DNA of 64,000 nt from the NCBI RefSeq assembly GCF_023101765.2, contig NC_064237.1:7101649-7165648 (forward strand). Reading direction: 5' to 3'. The notes beneath the pieces are model-generated. The model made no database searches, was not told where the DNA came from, and saw only the letters and a program-made list of their open reading frames with translations. Made by a program: the position numbers and the translations under genes. Below are positions 38,501-48,489 of the stretch, piece after piece. Numbering within the stretch: the stretch's first letter is position 1; each line of letters opens with the position of its first letter. Source of the stretch: Spodoptera frugiperda. Taxonomy: Eukaryota > Arthropoda > Insecta > Lepidoptera > Noctuidae.

Positions 38501-41500
38501 GTATGTTGACGCCCACTGGCACGCCCTTCGGTTCCTCGTCGTGGTCATGAACGACTTTCAACAAAGCATCATTGTACTCTGGATTATTTGAATCTTTACC
38601 CGTCATCTCTGTAAAACATAATTCTATTACTCTTGGGAAAGATCAAATAAAGAAAATTCTCAGGTAGATAATTCTTAGGTAATCGGACGATACTCTCTCA
38701 CTCTCTTCAGCTTCAGGCTCACCATTTATTCCATGGGAACTCATAACTGGTGAAATGTGACAGTTACATAGTAACATGTGCAAAGGTTCTATTCAGGAAT
38801 ACAAAATATAATAGCAATGTGCGTAGGTATAATTCATAGCAATATGCAATAGATAACGGAGTAACAACCAGCTTAGTCAGTAAAACATCGACGTAGGTAC
38901 GAGGTTCGAAGTTCACTATTTGATTCATCATAACGTAGCATCGTACAATAGGCATCTTGTATAACGATTCGCATTATGCAGTTTTAGTAGGTAAATAATA
39001 AATCATTTAAGAGCTATTAAAATTCTAATGCAACTAATAATGGCAGATAATTTAAATATCGATAAACCGGTTCCATTCGAGATGTTCCTTGTACAGACGC
39101 AATGACAATGACCTTGATTGCACGGTTTTTGTGATGATCGCTATTGATTCGTTACATGAGCTATATTGACGGATTACATAACACATGTTATGTATGTTAT
39201 GTTATGTCTATCCATTCATTCCAAGCCTGACGGAAGGACGTCAAGACCTATATTATTAAAATTGAAGAGAATACATCATGTCTGGGTAATAAATATTGAA
39301 AGGTATAATAAGTTTAGTGAGACTGACGATCAAGGGGTTTTTGAGCTTGACGAAATGTAGGTTATTGGGTTTGTTAGCTTAAGGAATTTTCAGTAATCGG
39401 TCAGCCCGGAGTCTAGAATCGGGCCTAATGTATTGTATAAGGATCGCTACTTATTACAAGAGCAGGGAATCATAAAATGAATCTTTGTCTACTCCATCGA
39501 AAAATAAAAACCGTGATTTAATCATAATGATGACCTAAAATATTATTTGTTTTACAAACCTGCTACTTTATGCTTTTTCGGTTTCCAAAAGCTCTTCGTC
39601 AGGGGGAAGTACCAAGGCAACGGGACTCCGTAGAGCCCTGGCCTTATCTTCTCGACATACATCGCTATCAACATGTAGAGTATCGAGTCAAGTATCAGCA
39701 TTAGAACTATATGGCCCGGCTGTAGTTGATCCTGGTATGATATCGGAGTGAAGAACTCGTCCCATTGTAGACCTAATTGATATTGTAATAAGATTCAGTG
39801 TTATTCAAGTTAAATAATAAAAATATTTACATAGTAAAATTTGGGTGTATAATTACTCATTTACGGCCGAACTTAATAACTGATCACCATCGATAATCTT
39901 TGGATTTAGTTAGACCTATAACATATATGAGTTCTAGTTTATAGTTTCTGTCAACACTTGAATCAATCCAGGGGTTAAGATCGGTCATTATTTCCGACCG
40001 GTAAATGAAACACACAAGGTTTCAAGGTTCACAAGGTTTTGTGTTAGTAAATAATAAATATTATGAAATTAAGCATTACGTATTCCGTTTTATACTAAGT
40101 TCTAAGTACAATACTATTCACGTCAAGTAGGTACCTACGTTTCTATCATATTGCAGGAAAAAGAGCCGTCTAGAGCCAAATAAACGGTGATATGTAACTT
40201 TATAGGCAATTCGCAGTTTGCCAAGCATAATAGCAAATAAAACATAAGTGTATGTGTCATAGGAAAAGAAAAATAACTATACTTTATACTGCTTAGGATG
40301 ATGTTACTCATCTATTGTGTCTTTTAAGTTGTACTGCTGTAGGCGTCCGGTCGAAAGTTCAAATGAATAATTTAGTTCTTTGTTTAAGCCGTTTGAATTA
40401 TTACCCCTACTACAAGTTAAGTACGATTAGTATACAATTTTTATGCATGACGTGCAATTATTGGATTTCTGTTGATTACACTAATTAATATGGATTATGA
40501 ACCTCTTTCACAGTCAGGGTATTTTAAGGTTTATAGGAAAAATTCACACTTAGCACTTTTGTCAAACAACTTGCGTCATTAAATGACCCAATAGCTATTA
40601 CAAGCCTATGGGACACATCTACTAGTCTATAGGGAGTAACTTTTGGTATACAATTTTTTTGTTCGTACTGAGACTTTGATTTAAGTTATATCTAAGTGAA
40701 TAGTATTTCAGTTGTTTTGACATTTAAAGTATTGAAGTTGGAGTGAATGGGACAGAAAGATCCTTGCCAATTTTCAGGAGTAGAGCATTAAATATCAAAA
40801 CTGGTTCGCGACACTTACCTTTGGAAGTTCCTTCGCACATGATGATAATTTGGAACGCATATCCCATAGCAGTGTTTGATATCAGACTTAATAGCAGTTT
40901 CGTTGTCAGACTTATGTCTTCGTAAAGTACTTGAGTTAGCATGTACACAGAGTATGCGGCGAACCAGGCCAGGCCCATAAACGATGCAGCTGTATTGGCT
41001 GTGAAACATCAATAGCATTACTATACGATAACAAACGTCCGCACTACAGATAAAATGTATATTCATACGGAATATCGAATACGGAATAGCTATTGTTTAT
41101 TTTATTAGCCACTAGGCAGACGGAAAGTATATAAAACTCACCGTAATTTATGTAATGATGGCTTACCTCGAGAAAAGAAGACGCTGACCATAAAAGAAAA
41201 TGATAATGAGGCGATGACGAACAAGATCATAAAGAAAAAAAGGACGCTCCATGGTGTGAATGTAAGTACAGCGTAACCGTCGCCGGCCTCCGTGCGGTTG
41301 AAAGGTGTCTAAAACATACAATTCATTACTGTCTTGTTGATGTATTTATAATCATATACTTGAATACATATTCTATCAGTTTGTCTTCAGGATAACGGTA
41401 CAAAACTACTTTCAAGTCTAAAATTTAGTCGTATCTAAAGTCCATAGATAGGTTCTCCATGCATAAATAACGATTTCAGCGAATGAATTTATTTTTCCGC

Positions 41501-43748
41501 GGAAATGTTTTTGGAATATAAATGGACGCATGAAATGTATCATACAGTTTGGAGTGGTTAGCTAATCTGACGGATTTATTTAAAATCGAAATGCTGCAGT
41601 ATCGAAATTAAGGATCATCGTTATCCCGGACATATTAATTCCGCTGATTCCCCCTAACGGGAGCAATATAGCATGAATCAACTAACTTACCTTGAACAGG
41701 ATCACAATAAGGACAACAGATATGAGCAGGAACGAAAATTGTTTGATGAACCATGCCAACCAGTGTAACCACGACGGAAGGCCCATTATTGTCATTGTTT
41801 CCTGTTAAAACAATATCACAATCGTTTAATACTTGCTTAATTAAATAGTTGAGTGCTTTGTAATTCTATAAGAGACATATTTACCTTTAACTGTAGCTCT
41901 TTCTCGAATGTTACGACCCTGACAGTGTTGACGAAGGAATACGCAAAGCAGAGCATGATGATCATTGATATGAATCTTTCGAGTGCGACTAACAATTGAT
42001 CTTCCCTGTATGCAAGTTGAGGTAGACGTTGTAGGTAAACTTTGGTGCCGATCGGCTTCCCGGCTTTCTGTTTTATTATTTCCTGTGATATAGCATGCTG
42101 AACCGCTAAGAACATTTCTGGCGAATATCCTAAAACGCAAAGACCAAGCTTAGTTCAGTTCGCTGTTAACATTACGCAGTGGATACCATCTATGTATGTA
42201 ATTACTTTTAAGTACGTGTATTTTTAGATTCGTTTATGAATTCTTAGTAAGTTCCTGGTTTTGCGTCAGTCGCTTGTAAATTTATAGGCCCTATTTTTAG
42301 CCTTTTTACAACACATTTCTAATTCAATGTCGCTCATAAGGTTAGTTGTTTTTATCACAAACATGTGTTTATTTAGCCTTGAAATTGTACTGGCATCATT
42401 CGTAAATATAAGTATTATTTTTGCGAATCATCCGAATGATTTAACGGTCAAAGGTCGCAAGAAGAGGGACTTAGATACATATAGTCCACAATTTTATTAG
42501 ATTCGTGGACATAATATAATTTTGATTAATTGATAAATTAATGACAAACTCACGGATTTATAATGAAATTTTAAATCAGTGAGTTTGCAATGTTGTGGTA
42601 ATCTACACACGACACATAGGTAGGTATCTTGCGTAATAAAAATTACGTAAACAATGGAGATTAATGTTACAAACAGTATGCACCTACTTACTATAGGCTT
42701 AACTGCTTAGGACAGATATTTTTTACTTCATAGTTTTATAATCACAGTAGCCATTCGCGTTGGTATGAAGAAAGTAGCAATCAAGAATGAATAAATAAGT
42801 AAGTAGGTACCTACGACGTTCTGTAGGGGTGAATAATGAGAGGTGAATAAATGGTTTTATATGAATGGCACCTGGTGTTTTTCCACCGTACATGTCGTCG
42901 GGATCACGGGGACCAGGGCGCGGGAACAACGGATACAATAAATTCGTGCGCCAACTGGCCCTAAGTGGGTGCTCCACCATCGGAGTCCTCATCACAGCTG
43001 GGAATCTTAGGGTTAGAGTTATGTCATCTGGCCATTCTGTAGCATCTGTAAATATTTATCAATTGTATTTTCCGCGAACTTTCGCGGTATTCATCTACCT
43101 ACTAATGTAGGTACAGAAAATCAATTCTCAGACATTCATGTACACATAATCTGATTTGTGAATATAATATTAGGTACTCACTTGCCATACTGTCATCAAA
43201 TTGGATTCCAACAAGAATTTGGTTCATAGCATTAGGTTGGGTAAGAGCTAATTCCATTTCTTTAGCATTTTTGTAGCCTTTGGGTTGAGGTAAAACATTT
43301 GAATCAAATAGAAGAGCAAAAAGTATGCTAAAATTATCATCAGCTACCATTGCAATGGCATCCTTAGTTACCTTTCTAGTAAGAGGGTTTTCTGGAGAGA
43401 ATGCCAGTGTTCCTGATTTTGTTGTTGTGAGATTGCCTCTGAATAAAAAACATAGTGAGTATGAGTGGTGGTTTTTTTTTAAATAGTTAAGTAAATAACT
43501 AGTTATTATCAAGTAAACTTTTATGTAGGTACTTACAAATTTCTGCCAGTTATGTTGAAATATGTTGGGAGAAATGGGGGATAACTTATATCTGGTTTTG
43601 ATTTTGGGTCCACTAGGCATCTTGTTAGAATTAAAAATAAAGAAAATATCACAGGTGATGCTATTTCAAAAGCTGTTTGCCATTTATGCCTCCTTTGTAA
43701 AAGGAAGTTTTTCCAAATGAGGAGCTTTAGTTTGTCAAAGGCAGCCAT
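23559..43748 (-). CDS. ABCA-2: full-length ABC transporter, subfamily A (30 exons; one-base frameshift in exon 13)
   Basis: Paralogue of ABCA-1, converging on it. Exons in transcript order: 43748-43537, 43438-43182, 43045-42872, 42129-41885, 41801-41691, 41308-41167, 40998-40819, 39772-39560, 38608-38499, 37534-37402, 36665-36436, 36095-35930, 34561-34329, 32339-32198, 32026-31923, 31850-31465, 31385-31176, 29262-29158, 28359-28188, 28061-27936, 27746-27623, 27170-27052, 26244-26120, 25943-25760, 25415-25254, 25028-24871, 24579-24483, 24277-24086, 23931-23829, 23742-23559. All are GT-AG. NBD1 has GHNGAGKTT (about 578), LSGGQ (677-681), LLDEP (about 701) and TTHFMDEAD; NBD2 has GINGAGKTT (about 1413), CSGGT (1512-1516), FLDEP (about 1536) and TSHSMEECE. 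Exon 13 here is 233 nt, whereas ABCA-1 and the repeated copy at 48490-48723 have 234: a G run at 34459-34462 has four Gs instead of five, which breaks the frame after NBD1. With 234 nt the reading frame is 1699 aa. An untranslated first exon is likely (acceptor just before 43764). Confidence 0.9.
24687..24810. mobile_element. MITE in ABCA-2 intron 26, same family as 43807-43930
   Basis: The ends are imperfect inverted repeats: CCGCCGTATTCAGAGTCATTT on the left and AAATGACTCCGAGTGCGGCAG on the right. Inside are CTTAGC and CTAAGGAATAGTTTAAGTAA. The same layout occurs at 43807-43930 and in the repeated copy at 57986-58109. It is non-coding and resembles a foldback MITE with almost no unique centre. 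Confidence 0.7.
25082..25195. mobile_element. MITE in ABCA-2 intron 25, same family as 34607-34748
   Basis: It shares GTGATCATGGCGCATGCAAC, AGTGTCGAAATA and AAACATGGTAAATAT with the element at 34607-34748. The ends, AAAACGGGATATT and AATATTCCGTTTT, are inverted. It is non-coding and sits between the exons for the NBD2 Walker A region and the Q-loop. Confidence 0.7.
29296..29597 (+). mobile_element. tRNA-derived SINE, near full length (ABCA-2 intron 17, opposite strand)
   Basis: The head looks like a tRNA-derived pol III promoter: GTTGGTCGAGTGGTCGCAAG resembles an A box and GGGTTCGATTTCCGG a B box, about 35 bp apart. The body is shared with the fragments at 4388-4549 and 5463-5500, on the reverse strand at 32099-32176, and more distantly near 39384-39480. 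The tail is a short GTAT repeat ending near 29597. It is not a functional tRNA gene: no acceptor stem closes and the sequence runs on into the SINE body. Confidence 0.8.
30215..30370 (+). mobile_element. Second SINE-like repeat (ABCA-2 intron 17)
   Basis: Words such as GCGGGTTTACCGGGGCTCCG, AGCAGTAGGAACGGGGTG, GACACTCCCTCTCG and AAGGCGAGCGAAGTCATAGG form a pattern I know as a very common lepidopteran short repeat; it ends in CCCCCCACAAAAAAG. A reverse-strand copy of only its 3' end follows at about 30512-30562, so the two lie in inverted orientation about 140 bp apart. Short matching segments with TTTAATTGTAT flank both. Confidence 0.65.
32099..32176 (-). mobile_element. 3' fragment of the 29296-type SINE (ABCA-2 intron 14)
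   Basis: On the reverse strand it reads AGTGGCATTATATGCCATAATG, CACCTCTGCCTACCCCTTCGG and AGATAAAAGGCGTGGCG, matching the last 80 bp of the SINE at 29296-29597. It ends about 20 bp from exon 14 and leaves its donor intact. Confidence 0.75.
32526..34303. mobile_element. 1.78-kb foldback element with about 680-bp arms (ABCA-2 intron 13)
   Basis: The ends begin CAGGGTGTCCCTGAAGTCGAC and are inverted; a TA dinucleotide sits outside each (32524-32525, 34304-34305), as for Tc1/mariner-type insertions. The arms run from 32526 to about 33240 and from about 33620 to 34303; they differ by scattered substitutions and by about 30 bp extra near 32590 in the left arm. Each arm can encode peptides beginning MCYPRKSTPCASLL, MNLFELTKN and MLKIS-DLLSNNIVCL. 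On the reverse strand the last of these runs on for 98 codons (33749-33453) with two hydrophobic stretches. No transposase is visible. The element ends only about 25 bp from the exon 13 donor. Confidence 0.8.
34607..34748. mobile_element. MITE in ABCA-2 intron 12 (repeated at 48767-48910)
   Basis: The ends are ATTATTAGAACTTGAGACG and CGTCTCAAGTTCTAATAAT, a long inverted repeat continuing into GATATTTACCATGTT and AACATGTTAAATATC. The interior GTGATCATGGCGCTTGCAAC matches the MITE at 25082-25195. It is non-coding and starts about 45 bp upstream (in transcript terms) of exon 13. Confidence 0.75.
39384..39480 (+). mobile_element. Highly degraded SINE fragment (ABCA-2 intron 8; repeated at 53572-53668)
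   Basis: The order TTTTCAGTAATCGGTCAGCC, GGAGTCTAGAATCGGGCC, TATTACAAGAGCAGGGA follows the body of the 29296 SINE but with many changes. I rate this as a probable old copy only. Confidence 0.4.
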
Positions 43749-43806
43749 AGTGTCAGGAGGGCATCTAAAATAAAAATTTAATAAGTAACATCAAGGGTAT
43801 TCAATT

Positions 43807-43930
43807 AACTGCCACACTCAGGGACATTTAATGATAACTTAAACTATTCCTTAGTAACAATTTTGTATTGAAAATAATTGCTAAGGACTGTGGTAAGTAA
43901 TCATTAAATGACTCTAAGTAACTATGCTGG
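43807..43930. mobile_element. MITE upstream of the ABCA-2 start (repeated at 57986-58109)
   Basis: It starts AACTGCCACACTCAGGGACA, contains CTTAAACTATTCCTTAG and CTAAGGACTGTGG, and ends with ATTAAATGACTCTAAGTAAC. This is the same foldback arrangement as the element at 24687-24810. It is non-coding. Confidence 0.7.
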
Positions 43931-44878
43931 TTAGTGTTTATTCTATTCATCATATTAAGATTCTTCCTCAGTGATAATTTTAACTTCACTTTTAATACAG
44001 AAATTTACGATTTTTATTAAAACTTTATCTAGATACTAAATATTCACTTTAAATAGTCATCAGCAGCATCAGAATAATATTATAAACAAAAACATTTGTT
44101 AAGTGCATTTAAAAATACTGTCTTATTAGTTTCTGATTGGACAGAAAAATAATTATAGTAGGTATTAACAATTTCTAATTAATTATTATTCTTTCAGTTA
44201 GATAGTGTACAATACCTAGGTGTGAAAGTTTATTTCATGTTGAATGCAATAATATCTAAATGAGAAATTAATTGACAGAAATTCTTTGCGATATTTTTAT
44301 TAATAGATATTTATTGATTTTTTCAAAGCTGAAATATTATGTACCCATATTTCGCTTCCCTTCTCAGCTTTGTATTCCAGTACGTACAACGTCGTACAGA
44401 CATAATATCAATCAATTCAAAGATCTCGTTAAACATTAATACAAACAATTATTTCTATCGACTGTTACTACTTTCCTAGTCCTATTTTTAAGTGGCATTT
44501 TTTTATTTTCGTCTCAGTAATTAATCGGCGTGAAAAATCTTACCTGCATATTACGCATACATCCTATTTTTGCGGAATTTTCATAGATACGCAGATCACT
44601 GTTAAGGTATGGCACACTCACACACGATTTATTTAATTGATACTATTTTTGAAGGTCAATATAAAACCGTAAGCGAAACAGACCATTCTACAGGAGCCGA
44701 ACCTCCCTTCCACTGTGACAATTCAATGAATGAAAACGAGTTCCGATGACAACAGTAAGCACAAAGTTGGCAGATTTGACAATCGATTTGACATTGTCAA
44801 ATTTAATGTCACATTTTGACACTAGTTTAGCAGTGTTACAAAACATAAAAAAATGTATTGACTTCCATCGACAATTTT

Positions 44879-45190
44879 TTATTCGATTATATTGCTGGTG
44901 CTGTGCTTTGGATTATATTGCATCAATAGTAAAATGATCACGTATTTACCTAGGGTATCGGTAAGTAGGTATTTCTTGTGTACAAAAAGTAACGTGCAAG
45001 AACTAAAATATACAAATCTTGTACTGTAAAAAAAAAATATCATACTTATAGTTAACCAAAACCAGACCCAGCCACCGGCAATTGCAAAAGATATTTTTAA
45101 TGTAGCAGCTTCTCTACTTGCATGATGTGTGGTTTGCATATTAAAGTGTTTTCTTGTCAGCTCTTGTATGGTATTCTTAATGTCATACAT
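44879..45190 (-). CDS. Possible small membrane-protein ORF (unidentified), head to head with USP
   Basis: An open frame of 103 codons starts at 45190, 178 bp from the USP start on the other strand. Residues about 26-60 include KISFAIAGGWVWFWLTI, a tryptophan-rich hydrophobic segment, after a polar, basic N-terminus. A possible intron (GTATGA donor after 45046, acceptor before 44949) would give a 71-residue protein ending in NPKHSTSNIIE, with AATAAA overlapping the stop. The frame is unchanged in the repeated copy at 59058-59369, but that copy is not independent evidence. The layout recalls small mitochondrial membrane subunits, but I cannot identify it and it may be chance. Confidence 0.25.
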   Translation of the reverse strand: MYDIKNTIQELTRKHFNMQTTHHASREAATLKISFAIAGGWVWFWLTISMIFFFYSTRFVYFSSCTLLFVHKKYLLTDTLGKYVIILLLMQYNPKHSTSNIIE

Positions 45191-45367
45191 TTAGTCATGT
45201 GAATCATCGAAAGCACTAAAAACCATAGATACATTGGAACACTTTTCAATTTTTTATCATGAAATAATCAAAATGGCGTTTACGTCAGTGACATATCAAT
45301 GTTTTCTATTGGATTTTTTTGTTTAAAAATGTTATAAATGTAATTTTGCAACGATTGTTTCTTTAAT

Positions 45368-47999
45368 ATGTCTACCAATAATTTATCTTCGGTTTTAAAA
45401 TCTTGTTCAGAGAGTGAGCTGATTAATGAAGTGTCCGACAACAGTATGACACAGAAGCAGGTGGAAGGATCCCGATTAAAACGTACATTTACCCTGCCTC
45501 GCAATCCATTTGGGACTACAAAACCTGGATCCAGTAAGAATAAAAGCAATGAGAGTGAAAACAAGCCAACAAGTGCCAGTTCCACAATAGTAGATGCTCC
45601 TAAAGACGAAAATGGCATAGAAAGGAAGTTGTTTAGAAGGCCATCATGGAAAAGATTTTTAAACAAGATAGCGCAACATATGAGCACTGTTCATGTATCA
45701 GGTGTAAGTATATTTCAATTTCTGGATAATTGATACACTGCCAGTGTCGAGAGAATAGAAATTAAGTTATTATTTACTCTTATTGTCATTGTATAATGGT
45801 GAATCAGTCGTTATCTGTGTATTGTTTGGTGATTAATAACAAATGAAATACCTACTGACATCAAAACAAGCTGTAATACACATTTTCTTTATTTTAATTT
45901 CCAATTGGACATGTGTCTTATTGGAATCTTACTGGTTAAATGAAAATTCATAATCACACTATTTACAGGTGAAGTCTGCACCAGCTCTAGTGAATGGTGA
46001 GCGTGTTCCTTGCAGTGGAGATCCTCCATGGCCACCAGGCTCCACCCCGGCTGCTACAGGAATCAAAAACCATGGCAACACTTGCTACATGAATGCTGTC
46101 TTGCAGTGTCTCTCACATACTGATGTTATAGCTGAATATTTTGTTTTAGACCATTACAAAGTGAGTTTTGTGTTGAAAATTCTTGATGAATAATTTAAGT
46201 AATACACATTTTGTGAAGATTATATTATAGAAATGTTGTTCATAACAATCATAATAAGTCATATTATTATTATATTTTTTTATCTAGGTTGATCTACAGA
46301 AAAGAAATAAAATTAACTCAAAGAAATATGGTACCCGAGGTGAAGTGACTGAGCAACTGGCAGCAATTCTAAAAGCTCTCTGGGCTTGCCATTATACCCC
46401 TGATATGAGCACAGCTTTTAAGGTATCATGTTATCTCAAATAAATAATTAGTTTTTATTATTAATTAAAAATGTAATATTCATAAATAGCGCCAAAAAGA
46501 GAGTATCTGTTTCAATCTCGACCTTGTCTGCGCTCTACCTATATAATTATCTATCCTTGATAATGCCTCACTTGTAGCTGAGAATATTATAAAAATATAC
46601 TTGTTTGGTTTGGTGGTTTGCATTGAAAATAGTTTCATTATGATTATGTTCAAGGTTGTATAAAACATGACTAATATTTTGTTAAAAAAAATTGTGTAAC
46701 TATATGTAACAGTAATGACTATTTTTATTTTCTTCAACAAACATACATTTTGTATTATAAATATTGATGAAAAGTGTATTGAAGTTACATAATAATTTTA
46801 ATCATATAACTATTCTAGTAGAATAAAGGTTTCATTTGTTTAATATATTTCAGGGTGCAGTTGAAAGACATGGTACACAATATAGGGGCAATAGTCAACA
46901 TGATGCACAAGAATTTTTATTTTGGCTATTGGATAAAGTTCATGAAGATTTAAATACAGCTACAAAGAAGAAATATAAAACTATTAAGGTAAGCAGTACT
47001 AATTGCAGTTTATTGAAGTGGCTTAAAAAATGTTGTCTGCACTGTTGCTTTTAATTTGTGTTTATTTTTTATTTTAGAATACATGTGGCAAGCCTGATGA
47101 AGTAGTAGCAGCTGAAACATTAGCCAATCATGCCAGGAGAAATAGTTCATTTGTACAGGCCGTTTTCCAAGCTCAGTACAGGTATGGAAGTTGTGTAAAT
47201 TATTCTTGTTGTTAACTTTCTGTTGTTTTGATTGAATCAAGTTTTGTTTTATCACAGTTTTTATTGCTTAGGTATATTCACTGTTTTTAAGTATTGTATT
47301 GCTCAATTTCATCATTAATTATTGAAACATCACTACAGGTCAGCACTGACATGTGCAAAATGTGAGCGCACATCATGTACATTTGACCCGTTCCACTGTG
47401 TGAGTGTACAGCTACCTTCACGACTGGCCACCACCCAGCCCTCACCGCTGCCTGTCAATGTAAGTGTTGTGTAGCATATTTTAATAATTTATTTATTGAA
47501 TAGTTTAACATTCTGTATGCAATAGTAGTTACAGACTTGCAGCCATGTTCAAAGTATGTCACTATGACAAATTAGGGTCAGTTTGCATACTGTTTTTGTA
47601 GGCTTGTTTGCAAGTATGTTATACACTACTTATTTACATTGTGACTTACCATATTGTGGTCTCAATGATATAATCAATCATAATATGTACCAATAATTTT
47701 TTCAGCAGTGTGGTTTACTGATGATACTTTGGGGTTTGTGTTGTGTATGCTGCAAAATGTCGGGACATCAATTAGTATTCTTTCTATCTTTTCAGTTAAA
47801 AACAAACATAACCATACATATAATTAAAATTAACTTTATTTTAAATTTCAGGTTGTATATGTGAACCAGCAGCCAAGACAAGTGCGTATTGGTGTAGAGC
47901 TTACACCAAACATGACTATGGATGACTTGCGGACAACATTACATAATGATACGGGAATTGACAGGGACCATATCATCATGGCGGAAATTAATGAAATGG
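45368..47999 (+). CDS. USP31/USP43-type ubiquitin-specific protease, exons 1-7, cut by the gap (left copy)
   Basis: A cysteine protease that removes ubiquitin from proteins. Exons: 45368-45703, 45969-46160, 46288-46422, 46854-46988, 47078-47181, 47339-47459, 47852-47999; all GT-AG, phases consistent. The first 112 residues are a low-complexity, basic and serine-rich N-terminus. The USP domain opens with the Cys box: GIKNHGNTCYMNAVLQCLSH, whose Cys in NTCYMN is the nucleophile. The QHDAQEFL motif follows in exon 4, and exon 6 has the zinc-binding CAKC pair. The GxKNHGNTC form and the long N-terminus fit the USP31/USP43 group. The gene is not really truncated: its missing 3' part appears in the copy at 59547-63336. 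Exon 7 ends 204 bp before the N run. Confidence 0.85.
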
Positions 48000-48029
48000 G
48001 TAAATATATTGTATGACCTTAACATTGAA

Positions 48030-48203
48030 TCTATACTAATATTATAAAGCTGAAGAGTTTGTTTGTTTGATTGTTTGTTTGTTTGTTTGAACGCGCTAAT
48101 ATCCGGAACTACTAGTCCGATTAGTATAATTCTTTTTGTGTTGGATAGCGCATTTATCGAGGAAGGTTATAGGCTAAAAAACATCACGCTACTATCAATA
48201 GGA
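48030..48203 (+). mobile_element. Helitron-like element cut by the gap (left copy of 62143-62354)
   Basis: It starts TCTATACTAATATTATAAAG after an A and continues with the GTTTGTTTGATTGTTTG stretch and CGCGCTAATATCCGG. The rest is lost at the N run. It lies in USP intron 7. Confidence 0.75.
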
Positions 48204-48303
48204 NNNNNNNNNNNNNNNNNNNNNNNNNNNNNNNNNNNNNNNNNNNNNNNNNNNNNNNNNNNNNNNNNNNNNNNNNNNNNNNNNNNNNNNNNNNNNNNNN
48301 NNN
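48204..48303. other. Assembly gap of exactly 100 N
   Basis: One hundred consecutive Ns. A round 100 is the usual placeholder for a scaffold join of unknown size. The sequences on the two sides do not continue each other: USP intron 7 on the left, ABCA-2 intron 13 foldback arm on the right. Confidence 0.99.
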
Positions 48304-48489
48304 GCAGACGAAAAATAAAGATTTGTAGCAACAAGAGTCAAAAGACTGGCACAGGGTGTACTTTTTCGTGGATAACACATAAGTCACTGTAATTTAAAAA
48401 CTGTACATTTGGAACCTTGCCGGTCATCTGGTGCCTGTTGGACGTCGACTTCAGGGACACCCTGTATTAATTTAAAAGACATTGCTTAC

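Larger units (their letters stand above)
43749..45367. promoter_or_regulatory. Divergent intergenic region between ABCA-2 and USP
   Basis: The two start codons are 1619 bp apart and head to head. On the reverse strand an acceptor (TTTTAG) ends just before 43764 and a good donor (TGCAG then GTAAGA) lies near 44543, so ABCA-2 probably has an untranslated first exon upstream of 44543. That would bring its start of transcription close to that of USP. A MITE lies at 43807-43930 inside the inferred 5' UTR intron. I saw no strong TATA box for either gene. The placement of promoters is inference. Confidence 0.4.
34142..48203. repeat. Left copy of a 14-kb duplicated segment (ABCA-2 exons 13-1 plus USP exons 1-7)
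   Basis: Every exon, intron and transposon in this stretch recurs in the same order and orientation at 48304-62316, offset by about 14.11-14.19 kb. Exons are nearly identical; introns carry small indels and some longer rewritten stretches, for example USP intron 6. The left limit falls inside the right arm of the foldback element, and the right limit falls inside a Helitron-like repeat at the gap. Confidence 0.95.

Noticed and set aside
42723..42995. 90-codon reverse-strand ORF as a separate gene
   Set aside because: Its first part is ABCA-2 exon 3 (43045-42872); the rest is read-through into the intron.
45280..45687. 135-codon ORF antisense to USP exon 1
   Set aside because: It is the shadow of USP exon 1 on the other strand; the forward frame splices into the conserved Cys box.
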